From NCBI GenBank assembly GCA_934270565.1, contig CAKQPR010000012.1:1-49216 (forward strand): a stretch of DNA of 49,216 bases. The letters are read 5' to 3'. Below the pieces are notes generated by a model. The model worked only from the letters and a program-made list of their open reading frames with translations. It did not search any database and was not told the DNA's origin. How positions within the stretch are numbered: position 1 is the first letter of the stretch; the number at the start of each line of letters is the position of its first letter. This document shows positions 1 through 9,166 of the stretch, one piece after another. The translations under genes and the position numbers were made by a program. This stretch comes from an uncultured Clostridia bacterium (GTDB taxonomy: Bacteria; Bacillota; Clostridia; Christensenellales; Pumilibacteraceae).

Positions 1-4
1 CCAT
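1..4 (-). CDS. Start codon of a gene leaving the window (partial)
   Basis: On the minus strand an ATG occupies bases 4-2, preceded by GGAGG at 16-12 with a 7-base spacer and by a consensus promoter at 24-52. Only the start codon lies inside the window, so the product cannot be named. It follows ddl in the same direction but has its own promoter. Confidence 0.6.
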
Positions 5-23
5 TTTTGTTCCTCCGCGTTAT

Positions 24-52
24 ATTATACGATATTTCTGCTTTTAAGTCAA
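24..52 (-). promoter_or_regulatory. Sigma-A promoter of the gene leaving the window
   Basis: Minus strand -35 TTGACT (52-47), 17-base spacer and -10 TATAAT (29-24). The predicted start near 17 puts the ribosome binding site at the very 5' end of the transcript. Confidence 0.75.
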
Positions 53-91
53 TCAAAAGCCGCGGAAAGAACGCGTTATGCGCCCGATTTC

Positions 92-1189
92 TTAAATTTT
101 CGAGCCGTAAATCGGGTCGGAGTAACGATAGGAAAGTCCGTCGCGGGCGCGCTTGTTCTCCTTTGCGATCGCGACGAGCTTCGCTATAACCGCCGCGCCG
201 CCCGTCAAGCCGCCGTATCGATATTCGGGGAACAGGTAAAGCGCAAGCGACCCCGGAACGGTATTGATCTCGTTGACGTAAAGCTCGCCGCCCGAATACA
301 GGAAATCGACGCGCGCTATACCGCTCGCTCCTACCGCGCGGAAAGCGATTTTAGCTTGTTCGCGCACCTTTTCGGCAAGTTCCTCGGGAATATCCGCGGG
401 GAACTTCCGACCACTCCCCTTGCCTTTGAAGCCGCCGCGAGCGTATTTGTCGGCGTAACCGAGAATTTCTCCCGCAGACAACGGGCGTTCGGGAAGCGAC
501 GCTTCCGCGCATTTTTCGTCGCCGATCACCGCGCAGTTAAGCTCGGTCGGCTCGGGCAAAGCTCGTTCGATCACCGCCGCGTTATCCCAGCGGAACGCCG
601 CCGAAATAAGGTCGAGAAATTCCGCGAGGTCGTGCGCCACGCCCACGCCTATGCTGCTGCCGAGGCTTGCGGGCTTGACGATAACGGGATAACCGAGTTT
701 TGCGGTTTCGTCCGCAACGCCGCGAAGATCGTTGGAAAAGCGATCGCGGTTTACGGCGAAACCTTCCGTGATTTTCAGTCCGCTATCCTTAAACGCGCGG
801 CGCGAAAGGCGCTTATCCATACCGATAGCGCTTGCCGCAACGCCGCAACCTGTGTACGCTATACCCGCGCTTTCGAGAATTCCTTGCAGACAACCGTCCT
901 CGCCGCCGTAACCGTGATTACAGATAATCGCCGCGTCGATCGCCGTGCGCCTGCGCCCGACGTATATCGCGGGATCGCCGGCTTTGGCGTAACACGGTTT
1001 GCCTTTAATCGCGCCCGAGCGGTACGACGAAATTTCCGTCGCTTTCTTCGGGCTCAGCCACTTGCCGTCGCGCCCGACGTAAACCGGCAAAATTTCATAG
1101 CCCGCCGCCGCATTCATAATCTGTACGCCCGTCGCTATGCTGACTTCGTGTTCGCAAGACTTACCGCCGTAAAATACCGCTACTTTCAT
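92..1189 (-). CDS. ddl: D-alanine--D-alanine ligase
   Basis: A cytosolic ATP-grasp ligase that joins two D-alanines for the peptidoglycan stem peptide. The 365 residues match the usual length. The N-terminus begins MKVAVFYGGKSCEHEVSI, the family's first signature. HGYGGEDG follows near residue 112, the ATP-grasp loop GSSIGVGV near 180, and the metal-binding end is NEINTVPGS near 310. The start is supported by GGGAGG just upstream. A TATAAT inside a short palindrome at 1223-1253 may be its promoter. The neighbour downstream is an unnamed gene with its own promoter; murF or other wall genes are not adjacent. D-Ala-D-Lac specificity cannot be excluded by eye, but nothing resembling a van cluster is present. 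Confidence 0.95.
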   Translation of the reverse strand: MKVAVFYGGKSCEHEVSIATGVQIMNAAAGYEILPVYVGRDGKWLSPKKATEISSYRSGAIKGKPCYAKAGDPAIYVGRRRTAIDAAIICNHGYGGEDGCLQGILESAGIAYTGCGVAASAIGMDKRLSRRAFKDSGLKITEGFAVNRDRFSNDLRGVADETAKLGYPVIVKPASLGSSIGVGVAHDLAEFLDLISAAFRWDNAAVIERALPEPTELNCAVIGDEKCAEASLPERPLSAGEILGYADKYARGGFKGKGSGRKFPADIPEELAEKVREQAKIAFRAVGASGIARVDFLYSGGELYVNEINTVPGSLALYLFPEYRYGGLTGGAAVIAKLVAIAKENKRARDGLSYRYSDPIYGSKI

Positions 1190-1222
1190 ACGCCCTCCCG
1201 CGGCTTTCCGCGCCGACGCACG

Positions 1223-1267
1223 AAAAAAGCCTCCGTATATTATATGAAGGCTTCGCGGCTTTGTTGA
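1223..1267 (-). promoter_or_regulatory. Possible ddl promoter overlapping a terminator-like hairpin
   Basis: On the minus strand AAGCCTTC (1253-1246) pairs with GGAGGCTT (1234-1227), followed by a T-run, which looks like an intrinsic terminator. The loop contains TATAAT (1244-1239) with a weak TCAACA 17 bases upstream (1267-1262). Whether this is the ddl promoter, a terminator or both cannot be decided here. Confidence 0.35.
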
Positions 1268-1279
1268 CTTAATTTTACC

Positions 1280-2232
1280 AAGGGCGGTGAGTGCGCAACG
1301 AGCGAGTATTTTGGTGTCTACCGTTTCAATACGTTCGAATTCGCTCCCGCGAGATTGCCACGCTACGGCTACGCCTTCGCTCGCAATGACAGTAGCTAAA
1401 TACCGTTCCTCTTGGTTTGAGGGTGGACGAGAAACGCCCCAACAATATAAGGCTTCCCCTTGGGGACCTGTCGCGTAGCGACTGATGAGGGGTTGTCTTT
1501 TATGTTACGTTCGTCATAACCCGACCCCTCATCCGTCACTCGGTTCGCTTCGCTCGCACTCGTGCCACCTTCCCCCAAGGGGGAAGGCATTAACGGTCGC
1601 TTTTTAATGTCATTTCGACCGAAGCGCCAGCGAAGTGGAGAAATCCCCTGCGGTTGTCACCTCGACAATGATACTGTTAAATTGTTTTCGACCTTATTTG
1701 TCGGCACAGCCGACGGTAGGGCGGTTCGCCCTCGGACCGCCGACAGGGAACCCCTGCGGGCAAGTATTTAAAGCGTACCTTTCCGTTACGTTCGTGTTTG
1801 CTCCCGCCTTGGTCTCGACTTCGCTCGCAATGACAGTAGCTAAATACCGTTCCGCTTGGTTTGCGGGCGGACGAGGGCGTCCGCCCCTACCTAACTCTAC
1901 CGAAAGTAAGTGAGGGCATCGCCTACTTGCCCGCAGGGGTTCCCTGCCATCGCCGACTTGCCAACGGCGGCTCGCCGTCGAGCGGGCGATGTACGCCCTT
2001 ACCGCTTGGATGTGACAAATAAGGAAGCTCGCAACCTTTTAAAGCCTTCCCCCAAGGGGGAAGGTGGATTGCCGAAGCGATAGCGTAGGCAAGACGGATG
2101 AGGGGTCGGGCTATGACAAACGCAACGTAAAATACACCCCCTCATCACCGCCTGCGGCGGAGCTTCCCCCCAAGGGGAAGCCTTGAGCTGTCCTCTATTG
2201 CTGAATTGCGGGCGGACAAAGGTACGCCCCTA
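1280..2232. repeat. Intergenic repeat island 1
   Basis: No real gene is seen. The region is a mosaic of repeat modules found elsewhere in the window. A ~140-bp element bounded by AAGGCTTCCCC-type inverted ends lies at about 1450-1590 and again, in the other orientation, at about 2040-2190. A TGTCATTTCGACCGAAGCG...GAGAAATCCCC unit lies at 1607-1660. A GTCGGC/GCCGAC plus GGGCGGTTCGCCC double hairpin lies at about 1690-1745, and a GGCGGACG-AGGG-CGTCCGCC hairpin at about 1868-1895. Short ORFs here are by-products of the repeats. Confidence 0.8.
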
Positions 2233-2269
2233 CCATAAAAGCCTCCCCCAAGGGGGAAGGCTTTTATGG
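2233..2269. terminator. Strong palindrome behind the glycosyltransferase gene
   Basis: CCATAAAAGCCTCCCCC pairs with GGGGGAAGGCTTTTATGG with one bulged A and almost no loop. It lies just beyond the stop codon of the 2298-3470 gene. It probably ends the polysaccharide operon, although its core is shared with the nearby repeat elements. Confidence 0.5.
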
Positions 2270-2297
2270 TCTAGTTCTATATTGCTAAAAAATTACT

Positions 2298-3470
2298 TTA
2301 CTCATTTAGTCCGGGGAAACGGGTCAGGAGAAGTTTGTATATTTCCTCGCAGGCTTTGCGGGCGCCGTAGCGGTTGTGAACGGCTTTGGCGGCGGCGATA
2401 TACGGTTGCAGAAGTTCGGGGTTACGGAAGAATTCTTCGACCTTATCGGCGGCGGCAATCGGATTGAAAATCTTGATCGCGTTACCTACAACGTTTATGT
2501 AATACTCGCCTATAAATTTTTCGATATCGTGCGTGTAACTGGTGATTATCATCGGTAAACCGAAAAAACACGGCTCTGCGGCGGCACTTGCGCCTGTTTT
2601 TCCGAGCATTACATCGGCGGCTCCGAACAGTCTGAATATTTCATCGCCAAGCAAACCCTGAGGGCGAAAGTCGATTTTCTCGCCCGTTTTCATAGCTTTG
2701 AACTTTTCATATAACTCTTCGTTCTTGCCGCAGACGGGAACGAGCGTAATCGGAAGGTCACGCGCGATAAGTTCGGTGCAGATAGCTTCCATCTTACCTA
2801 TCCCATAGCCGCCTTCCGCCAGAACAACGGTGAATTTGTTTTCGTCGAATCCCAGAAATCTTCTATTCTCTCTTTTGTCCTCGGGAATATCGAATGCATA
2901 ATTCCTTATGGGAAAAGAAACGCATTTAAGATTGTTTTCGTTAAACCGCAACGGATGTCGTTTGAGCGCAAGCCGAATTCCGGGTTCCATAGCACCCATA
3001 CAAAGATCGCAAGGATACTGAAACAGCGGATTTATCCGCACGTCGGGACAATACATCGCAGTAAGCGGGCGATCGGGTTTTACATGCATAGCATAGTAAT
3101 TAGTCGCCCAGTGGGTACTGACGACAAGATCAGCGTCGATTTCTTTCATTCTTGCCACGCCGGCTTTATACGACTTCGGATTGAGAAGTTTCATAATACC
3201 AAACGAGTCGAGGCGCGGTCCCCAAAAGTTCATAGAAAACGTCGCAAAAAAACCTTTTACCGAGCTTTTCGTATAAGTCTTCGTTTCCCGAGCCATCGTT
3301 TCTTCGAATGTATGAAGACTTTTATCTTCACTGTCGGCATAAAAACGCATACGGACAACGTCAACTTTGTCTCCGTATAGTTTTTCAAATTCGTCGGCAA
3401 TCGCGCGCATGGGCATAATGTGCCCTAATCCGGCTTCAACCGACGGAAACAGAACCTTAGGTTTCTTCAT
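2298..3470 (-). CDS. MGDG synthase/GT28-family glycosyltransferase
   Basis: A 390-residue cytosolic or membrane-associated glycosyltransferase of the family that includes plant MGDG synthase, bacterial UgtP and MurG. These move a sugar from a nucleotide sugar to a lipid acceptor. The N-terminal acceptor domain carries the glycine-rich loop VEAGLGHIMPMRAIADEF (about 11-28). The C-terminal GT28 domain has LAEGGYGIGKME (about 223) and the donor-binding stretch GKTGASAAAEPCFFGLPMII (about 300-320). The start has GGAG upstream and overlaps the end of the polymerase gene by 14 bases, so the two are translationally linked. The acceptor is unknown: it could be diacylglycerol (glycolipid anchor) or a lipid-linked polysaccharide intermediate, given the neighbours. 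Confidence 0.85.
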   Translation of the reverse strand: MKKPKVLFPSVEAGLGHIMPMRAIADEFEKLYGDKVDVVRMRFYADSEDKSLHTFEETMARETKTYTKSSVKGFFATFSMNFWGPRLDSFGIMKLLNPKSYKAGVARMKEIDADLVVSTHWATNYYAMHVKPDRPLTAMYCPDVRINPLFQYPCDLCMGAMEPGIRLALKRHPLRFNENNLKCVSFPIRNYAFDIPEDKRENRRFLGFDENKFTVVLAEGGYGIGKMEAICTELIARDLPITLVPVCGKNEELYEKFKAMKTGEKIDFRPQGLLGDEIFRLFGAADVMLGKTGASAAAEPCFFGLPMIITSYTHDIEKFIGEYYINVVGNAIKIFNPIAAADKVEEFFRNPELLQPYIAAAKAVHNRYGARKACEEIYKLLLTRFPGLNE

Positions 3471-4884
3471 TTACCTTTTCTCCGTTTTGCGTTTCCAAGC
3501 AAAAAGCCAAGTCCTTCTCTATGCATACAAGAAAAATCGTATATACGACAATGAAACTTGCGAAAAAAGTTATAGTATCTATGAGTCCCATAGCGACGTA
3601 TGAGGCAACACCAAGGACTAAAAACAATCGGTTTATCGTCGGTTTCGACACGAACAACTTAATCGTCTGTATACGGTGGATCATGTACCCTAAGAGCCCT
3701 ACGACCCCTGCCGAAGAAAGCATCTGAACAATAGTGTCGTGCGCAAAGTTATGAAAGACAGACGGCGAAGAGTGTATTTTTTTGAAAGCGGCAAATCCCG
3801 TTCCTAAAACGGGGTATTCTTTCCAAAGCTCCATAAACTCTTTCCAAAGCCCGAATCTTCCTCTGTCGCCGAAGCCCGAATCTTTGAAAAATTTGAAGAA
3901 CCCTTCTATTCTTTCCGTTCTCGCAAGAAAAGCTATTGCAAGAGCAAGCGCGGCAAGAAATACAAGTAAAAGCAATCTGTTTTTTTGTTTCTCTTTGCTT
4001 GCTATCGCTATTGCGACCGACCCCACGGCAAAAACGCCTACACCGATAAGCACCGCGCAACGTGAGAGTGTAAAATACGCGCCCACAAGCGAAAGCATAG
4101 CGAGAACATAGTACACAAAACCTCTCTCCTCGGTGTATGTAAGGCTCAGGACGCCCGCAAGCATAAGCACAAGGAATTCTCCTATCGAATTACTTATACC
4201 CCAACCAACTATAATATTGCCTTTCCATTCACCGTCAAGCACACCACTCGAAAAGTCAAAATTGCCGATATAAAAAATCAAAAGCTGAATAAGAATTTCG
4301 ACTGTCGTAACCGCGCAAAGTCTGCCGATATATCGGAGATTGTCCTCCTTCGGCAATGTCGAAACCGACGCATACACATAAAATAAAAGCGATGTTCCGA
4401 TAACCATACCCGCCACGAACAAGCTGTCTACAGACCAGTATTTACTGAAAAATCCAGCCGTAAGAAGCGTTGCCGAGAATATAATAAGCCCGACTGCAAG
4501 GGGGGCTTTTTTGAACAAGTTTTTGTACCCTTTGCATATGACGAATCTGTATACGATTGTCGCAAGAATTGCCGCTACGCACAACGAAAGCGCGATTATT
4601 ACTCCGATCGAAGAATAATAGCCGTCTCCGTGGTTATAGCCCGGCGCGTGTTTTTCCGAAGCACACATCGGCGCAAGAAAAGCTATTACGAACACTGGAC
4701 GAACATCATCGCAGAAAACATTTATGTATACAAAAAGAAGTACCGACAACACATATCCCGCTACATCCAAACCAAGACAATGTACAGCTAAAACAAAGGC
4801 GGCAAATACAGGAGCGAACCCCCTTCCGTCGATAAATTTATTGATTTTTGAAATAACCCTATTGTTTCTGACTTTTGTCAACAT
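3457..4884 (-). CDS. O-antigen ligase/polymerase-like membrane protein (Wzy_C type)
   Basis: A 475-residue integral membrane protein with about ten hydrophobic segments and one larger outside loop. The stretch around residues 330-400, with GDRGRFGLWKEF, YPVLGTGFAAF and VFHNFAHDTIVQML, matches the O-antigen ligase/polymerase domain (PF04932). Enzymes of this fold polymerise or transfer lipid-linked oligosaccharides at the outer face of the membrane. Its place between a nucleotide-sugar dehydratase and a glycosyltransferase fits an envelope polysaccharide. The ATG at 4884 has no good ribosome binding site; an AAGGAG sits about 27 bases upstream without a suitable in-frame start, so the start is less certain than the product. 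Confidence 0.85.
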   Translation of the reverse strand: MLTKVRNNRVISKINKFIDGRGFAPVFAAFVLAVHCLGLDVAGYVLSVLLFVYINVFCDDVRPVFVIAFLAPMCASEKHAPGYNHGDGYYSSIGVIIALSLCVAAILATIVYRFVICKGYKNLFKKAPLAVGLIIFSATLLTAGFFSKYWSVDSLFVAGMVIGTSLLFYVYASVSTLPKEDNLRYIGRLCAVTTVEILIQLLIFYIGNFDFSSGVLDGEWKGNIIVGWGISNSIGEFLVLMLAGVLSLTYTEERGFVYYVLAMLSLVGAYFTLSRCAVLIGVGVFAVGSVAIAIASKEKQKNRLLLLVFLAALALAIAFLARTERIEGFFKFFKDSGFGDRGRFGLWKEFMELWKEYPVLGTGFAAFKKIHSSPSVFHNFAHDTIVQMLSSAGVVGLLGYMIHRIQTIKLFVSKPTINRLFLVLGVASYVAMGLIDTITFFASFIVVYTIFLVCIEKDLAFCLETQNGEKVNEET

Positions 4885-4937
4885 ATACTTGCGTCCGGAT
4901 GAACCGATTTTCTCCTTTTATTATCCGCGTCGGAATT

Positions 4938-6842
4938 TTATACGGTTTTGCGGTATTCGCTCGGAACAATGGTGAAGATCGTTCCGATAGTGGCTTGTTC
5001 GTCCTCTTCCGAAGCTTCCTTAAAGAGTTTGGCAAGAAGTTTATCGAATTTTTCGCGGTCGATTTCGTCCATCTTGTTGACGAAAACGCCTTCGTGAGCC
5101 GTCGTATTCACCGCTTCGGTGTCGTAGCGGAGCTCCTCAAACATTTTTTCGCCGGAGCGAAGTCCTGTAATTTCGATTTTAATATCCTGTTCGGGCACAA
5201 GTCCGTTTATGCGGATAAGGTCGCACGCGAGGTCGTAAATATAAACGGGTTCCCCCATATCGAGCACGAAGATTTCGCCGGCAGACGCGAACGCGCCGGT
5301 CTGAAGCACGAGTCTGACGGCTTCGGGAATGGACATAAAGTAACGCTTGATATTGCGGTCGGTAAGCGTAATCGGACCACCTTCCTTGATCTCTTTGAGG
5401 AAGATCGGGATAACCGATCCGTTGGAGCCGAGAACGTTTCCGAATCTGACCGCCGCCATTTTCATATTGAAAGTTTTACCGCGCGTTTCGATGAGCATTT
5501 CGGCGATACGCTTGCTTGCGCCCATAATGTTGGAGGGGTTGACGGCTTTGTCGGTGGAAATGAGAACAAACTTCTCCACTCCCGCCTTCTCCGCGCATTC
5601 GATGACGTTGAGCGTGCCCATAACGTTGTTTTTAACCGCTTCGGTCGCGGCGATTTCCATCATCGGAACGTGCTTGTACGCCGCGGCGTGAAATACGATC
5701 TGCGGCTTGTAAAGCGCGAGCGTTTCTTCGAGCTTATGGCGTTCGCGAACGGTGCCGATCACAAGCGTATAACGCGACGTGTCGTAAGTTTTGGCGAATT
5801 CCTGATTGAGGAAGAACATTCCGTTTTCGTGCTGATCGAAGATTACAAGGTGCTTGCAACCGAAGTTGAGCGCCTGACGGCAAAGCTCGGATCCGATCGA
5901 GCCGGCGCCGCCCGTAACCATTACGACTTTGCCCTTTACCGAGCCGTCCATAAGTTCCTGACGGACTTCGAATTCGTCTCTGCCGAGAAGCTCTTCGATT
6001 TTAATGTCTCGGAACGATTTTACGCGGGTCGTGAGGTCGTCCGCGTCGGTGATCGCCGGCATGATTTTTATGGGAAGATTGAATGGTGCGAGAGCGTTGT
6101 AAATATGGCGAAGCTGAGATTTCGTGATGGACATTATCGCTATAATAAAAGCTTCGACGTTGTAGTTTTTGACGGTTTTTTCGACGTCGTTCACGCTGCC
6201 GACGACGGGAATTCCGTACACAAGCTGACCTTGTTTTTCGGGATCGTCGTCGAGCACCGCCACGGGGTAATAACCCTCGTGCGGGTTGTTGATACAGCGG
6301 TTGATTACAAGGCTTCCGGTGTAGCCCGCGCCGATTACGACGGTACGCTTACAGGTCGGATCGGGAACGTTAGAGGTGAAAAATTTCCGACGAACGTGCA
6401 GAAAATAATGACCTATTCCCCAGAAAAACCGAGCTCCGCACGAAATAAGCGCGCTGAATATCAGGAACATTATTATTATCGGGACCCAGAATTCTATGTC
6501 TACGGCAAGCTGCAGAACGATTTTGCCCACGAAAAGAATTATGAACGTACCGAGGTATGCGGCGATTATTTTGAGGAATTCTATTCTGCCCGCGTATTTC
6601 CAGATCGAATTGTAACAGTCGCACACGACGAGCATTATGAACAATACGGCTATCGACGCTATCGCAACGTAAGGCTCGATTTCGAGGTATCCGTTGGGTA
6701 TGTGCGGATCGATCTTGTAGAACATTATCGTTCTCGCGATAAAGTACGACCCCGCCGCGGCTACGATGTCAAGTAGCATCATCAGCAGAATGTTACGTAC
6801 TCTCTTCGCTCTCGATTGCTTGTTTTTGTCTTGATTTTCCAT
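4938..6842 (-). CDS. Membrane-bound UDP-sugar 4,6-dehydratase (PglF/CapD/FlaA1 family)
   Basis: A 634-residue protein with four N-terminal membrane segments (to about 125), a Rossmann CoA-binding-like domain beginning TVVIGAGYTGS (about 168), and a SDR domain from about 305. The SDR domain has the NAD loop VTGGAGSIGSELC (about 307). The catalytic region ISTDKAVNPSNIMGASKR (about 428-445) has Met where most SDR enzymes have Tyr, which is typical of PglF-like retaining 4,6-dehydratases. The family makes UDP-4-keto-6-deoxy sugars from UDP-GlcNAc for capsule or glycan assembly. It precedes the polymerase gene and follows the Wzz-like gene across a repeat island, so it may have its own promoter. 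The exact sugar is inferred. Confidence 0.9.
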   Translation of the reverse strand: MENQDKNKQSRAKRVRNILLMMLLDIVAAAGSYFIARTIMFYKIDPHIPNGYLEIEPYVAIASIAVLFIMLVVCDCYNSIWKYAGRIEFLKIIAAYLGTFIILFVGKIVLQLAVDIEFWVPIIIMFLIFSALISCGARFFWGIGHYFLHVRRKFFTSNVPDPTCKRTVVIGAGYTGSLVINRCINNPHEGYYPVAVLDDDPEKQGQLVYGIPVVGSVNDVEKTVKNYNVEAFIIAIMSITKSQLRHIYNALAPFNLPIKIMPAITDADDLTTRVKSFRDIKIEELLGRDEFEVRQELMDGSVKGKVVMVTGGAGSIGSELCRQALNFGCKHLVIFDQHENGMFFLNQEFAKTYDTSRYTLVIGTVRERHKLEETLALYKPQIVFHAAAYKHVPMMEIAATEAVKNNVMGTLNVIECAEKAGVEKFVLISTDKAVNPSNIMGASKRIAEMLIETRGKTFNMKMAAVRFGNVLGSNGSVIPIFLKEIKEGGPITLTDRNIKRYFMSIPEAVRLVLQTGAFASAGEIFVLDMGEPVYIYDLACDLIRINGLVPEQDIKIEITGLRSGEKMFEELRYDTEAVNTTAHEGVFVNKMDEIDREKFDKLLAKLFKEASEEDEQATIGTIFTIVPSEYRKTV

Positions 6843-6889
6843 ATCGTTCCTTCTTTCTTCCTCGGTTTTTGTTGTTTTATTGTAATTCG

Positions 6890-7805
6890 CGCCGTGGGGA
6901 GGTGAGCCGTCGCGGGCGAGCTGTTTTTTTGGGGATATTCGTGCTCGCCTGTTTTTGTCTCTTATGCGGGGGATTTCTCGACTAACGCTCGAAATGACGT
7001 CGTGTTCGTTTGGTTTTTAATGTCATTTCGACCGAAACGTTAGCGTAGCGGAGAAATCCCCTGCGGAAGTCACCCGATAACGATACTGCTATATTGTTTT
7101 CGACCATATTTGTCGGCTTTGCCGACGGTAGGGCGGTTCGCCCTCGGACCGCCGCTTAACGTTCAGTTGCGGTCGGGTATTTTTAGCATACCGTTACGCT
7201 AAGATCGTGTTCGCTCCCGCCTTGGTCTCGGCTTCGCTCGAGATGACGTGGCGATGGAGCGTTCCGCTTTGTTTACGGGCGGACGAGGGCGTCCGCCCCT
7301 ACCACGCTCTATCAAATGTAAGTACAGGCATCGCCGACTTGCCCACGGCGGCTCGCCGTCGGGCGGACGAGGAACGCCCCTACCACGCTTTAACAAGCGA
7401 TGCGTTATCTCTCCCTCAGTCGCTACGCGACAGCTCCCCTCGTCAGAGGGCGCCAAGTATAAGGTTGATTTTTCGGAAGTCACCCGACAACGCCTCTCCT
7501 ACACCTATTTTCGACCTTATATGTCGGCGAAGCCGACGGTAGGGCGGTTCGCCCTCGGACCGCCGCATAACGTACAGTCGCGGTCGGGTGTTTTTAGCAT
7601 ACCGTTACGCTAAGATCGTGTTCGCTCCCGCCTTGGTCTCGGCTTCGCTCGAGATGACGAGACTGAATACCGTTCCGCTTGGTTGGTGGGCGGACGAGGG
7701 CGTCCGCCCCTACCACGCTCTATCAAATGTAAGTACAGGCATCGCCTACTTGCCCGCAGTGGTGTCCTGCCATCGCCGACTTGCCCGCAGGGGCTCCCTG
7801 CCGGC
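6890..7805. repeat. Intergenic repeat island 2, with a ~411-bp-offset tandem duplication
   Basis: No gene is seen. Two copies of the same module string follow each other at about 7085-7335 and 7495-7745. Each has the GTCGGC/GCCGAC hairpin, GGGCGGTTCGCCC, a shared ACCGTTACGCTAAGATCGTG segment starting near 7190 and 7601, a GAGATGACG unit, and the GGCGGACG/CGTCCGCC hairpin. The island separates the Wzz-like gene from the dehydratase gene. GGCGAGC and GCTCGCC form a further inverted repeat near 6918-6955. Confidence 0.8.
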
Positions 7806-7810
7806 AGCGA

Positions 7811-9028
7811 CTAGTCGAGCCAGCTTTCGGAAACGTTGTAAACGACCGTGCAGACGTATTTGGCGTTTTTGCAGTTCTCGACGGCGGCGAGGAAACGTTT
7901 TTTGTCCGCCGCTGCCTGATTGAGGAGCAGGCACAGTCCGTCGGCGTAAACCGAAATATACTCGATCACGCTGTTGTCCGCGCCGTCGTAAACGTAAAGC
8001 GCGGCTTTATCGTCGGAACTCTTCTCGCCCTTAGCGAAATACTCGTGCCAGTCGGTTTCGCCTTCGCCGAACAGAACGAGCTCGACGTCGAGCCCCGCAC
8101 TGCGGCAATACTCGGCAAAACCGCTTGCGAATTTGCGGGTAAAATCGTCGTTCGCCACCGCGGCGACGAGCGGCTTTTTCACGCCCGAAGCATTGAGCTT
8201 TGCGGCGAGCGAAACGTAAGCGTCGGCGTAATCTTCGCCGACAACGACCGTTTCCGATTTATCGGCGGGAAGCAGATCCCTAACGCTCTTGACGCGCTTA
8301 TCGGCGGCATAGCGAATGAGCACGATAACCATCGCCGCCACGAATCCCGCGAGCACGCCCACGACTATGGTCGTAGCGAGCGACGGACGATTGTTGGAAG
8401 CGAACGTTTTGTCCTCGTCCGAATTCACGAACGTGCGGCTTACCGACTGTTCGACTTTGACGACCTGATCGGCAAAAGCGGAATCGTTTTTTAACTCGGA
8501 ATCTTCTTTCACGCACGCAACGGCTTTTTCGACGTAAGCGGAAACCGCTTTCTGAACCATATCGCGGCGCGCGGCGGTTTTATCGTCGTTTTTGACGTCG
8601 AAAACGTATCTTACGACAAGCGTGTTCGTCCTTTCCGAAATATGAAAATCCGAGAAGAATTTATTCATCTTTTCAAGCTCGTCGTTCATCTTCGGATAAA
8701 AATTCGGATCATTTTTAATGAGCTCGAAAACTTCCATTTTCATTTTCGGCTCGTCGGTGAACAGACGGCGATAAGCGTAATTCGTCTTGTCGTTATACTT
8801 GCTGTAATCGCCCTGATCGAGCGATGCCGATCCCGACACTTTGTCGAAATACGCGGACTTATCGAAATAAACCGACCGCTCCCACGCTTCGTAATTAGTC
8901 ACCTTGTAACTGATCACATAAAGCGCGCCCGCGATCGCGCCGAGTATCATACACAAAAGTATGATAAACCAACGCCTGACGGAATAGCGCATAAAGTAGC
9001 CGAACGAAAACTCTTTTTCTTCTTCCAT
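7811..9028 (-). CDS. Wzz-like chain-length protein with degenerate BY-kinase-like C-terminal domain
   Basis: A 405-residue inner-membrane protein with the polysaccharide co-polymerase layout: membrane segment at 18-40, a long outside region, and a second segment at 218-240. Such proteins set polysaccharide chain length and partner a tyrosine kinase. Residues 255-400 follow the order of a fused CpsD/Wzc kinase domain: a helix like EAYRTLRTNL (EDYADAYVSLAAKLNA), a strand (KKPLVAAVAND) where the P-loop should be, and an ADGLCLLLNQ segment like ADGVLLVV. The Walker A GxxxxGK[ST] is absent and no C-terminal tyrosine cluster is visible, so it is probably not an active kinase. GGAGAG precedes the ATG, and a perfect promoter lies upstream. 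Confidence 0.8.
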   Translation of the reverse strand: MEEEKEFSFGYFMRYSVRRWFIILLCMILGAIAGALYVISYKVTNYEAWERSVYFDKSAYFDKVSGSASLDQGDYSKYNDKTNYAYRRLFTDEPKMKMEVFELIKNDPNFYPKMNDELEKMNKFFSDFHISERTNTLVVRYVFDVKNDDKTAARRDMVQKAVSAYVEKAVACVKEDSELKNDSAFADQVVKVEQSVSRTFVNSDEDKTFASNNRPSLATTIVVGVLAGFVAAMVIVLIRYAADKRVKSVRDLLPADKSETVVVGEDYADAYVSLAAKLNASGVKKPLVAAVANDDFTRKFASGFAEYCRSAGLDVELVLFGEGETDWHEYFAKGEKSSDDKAALYVYDGADNSVIEYISVYADGLCLLLNQAAADKKRFLAAVENCKNAKYVCTVVYNVSESWLD

Positions 9029-9137
9029 AATCTCTCCGGTTTATTCGTGGTTTTTCGCGGCGAAAGCCGCTTCCCGCTCCGAAGCCGTCGGATATACGGC
9101 GAACCGAACGGGCGCAAAAACCCACAGTATCTTTTAT

Positions 9138-9166
9138 ATTATAGCCTATCGCCGCGCTTATGTCAA
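9138..9166 (-). promoter_or_regulatory. Consensus sigma-A promoter of the polysaccharide cluster
   Basis: Minus strand TTGACA (9166-9161), 17-base spacer, TATAAT (9143-9138). It drives the Wzz-like gene with a leader of about 100 bases. Confidence 0.9.

Noticed and set aside
1333..1350. tRNA T-arm-like GTTCGAATTC
   Set aside because: No cloverleaf can be built around it; it belongs to a dispersed repeat module.
4875..6776. Long plus-strand open frame of 633 codons
   Set aside because: It is the antisense shadow of the dehydratase gene; composition is Phe/Arg/His-heavy with no known motif. Similar long shadows over the secreted protein, the GH112 gene and the helicase were dropped for the same reason.
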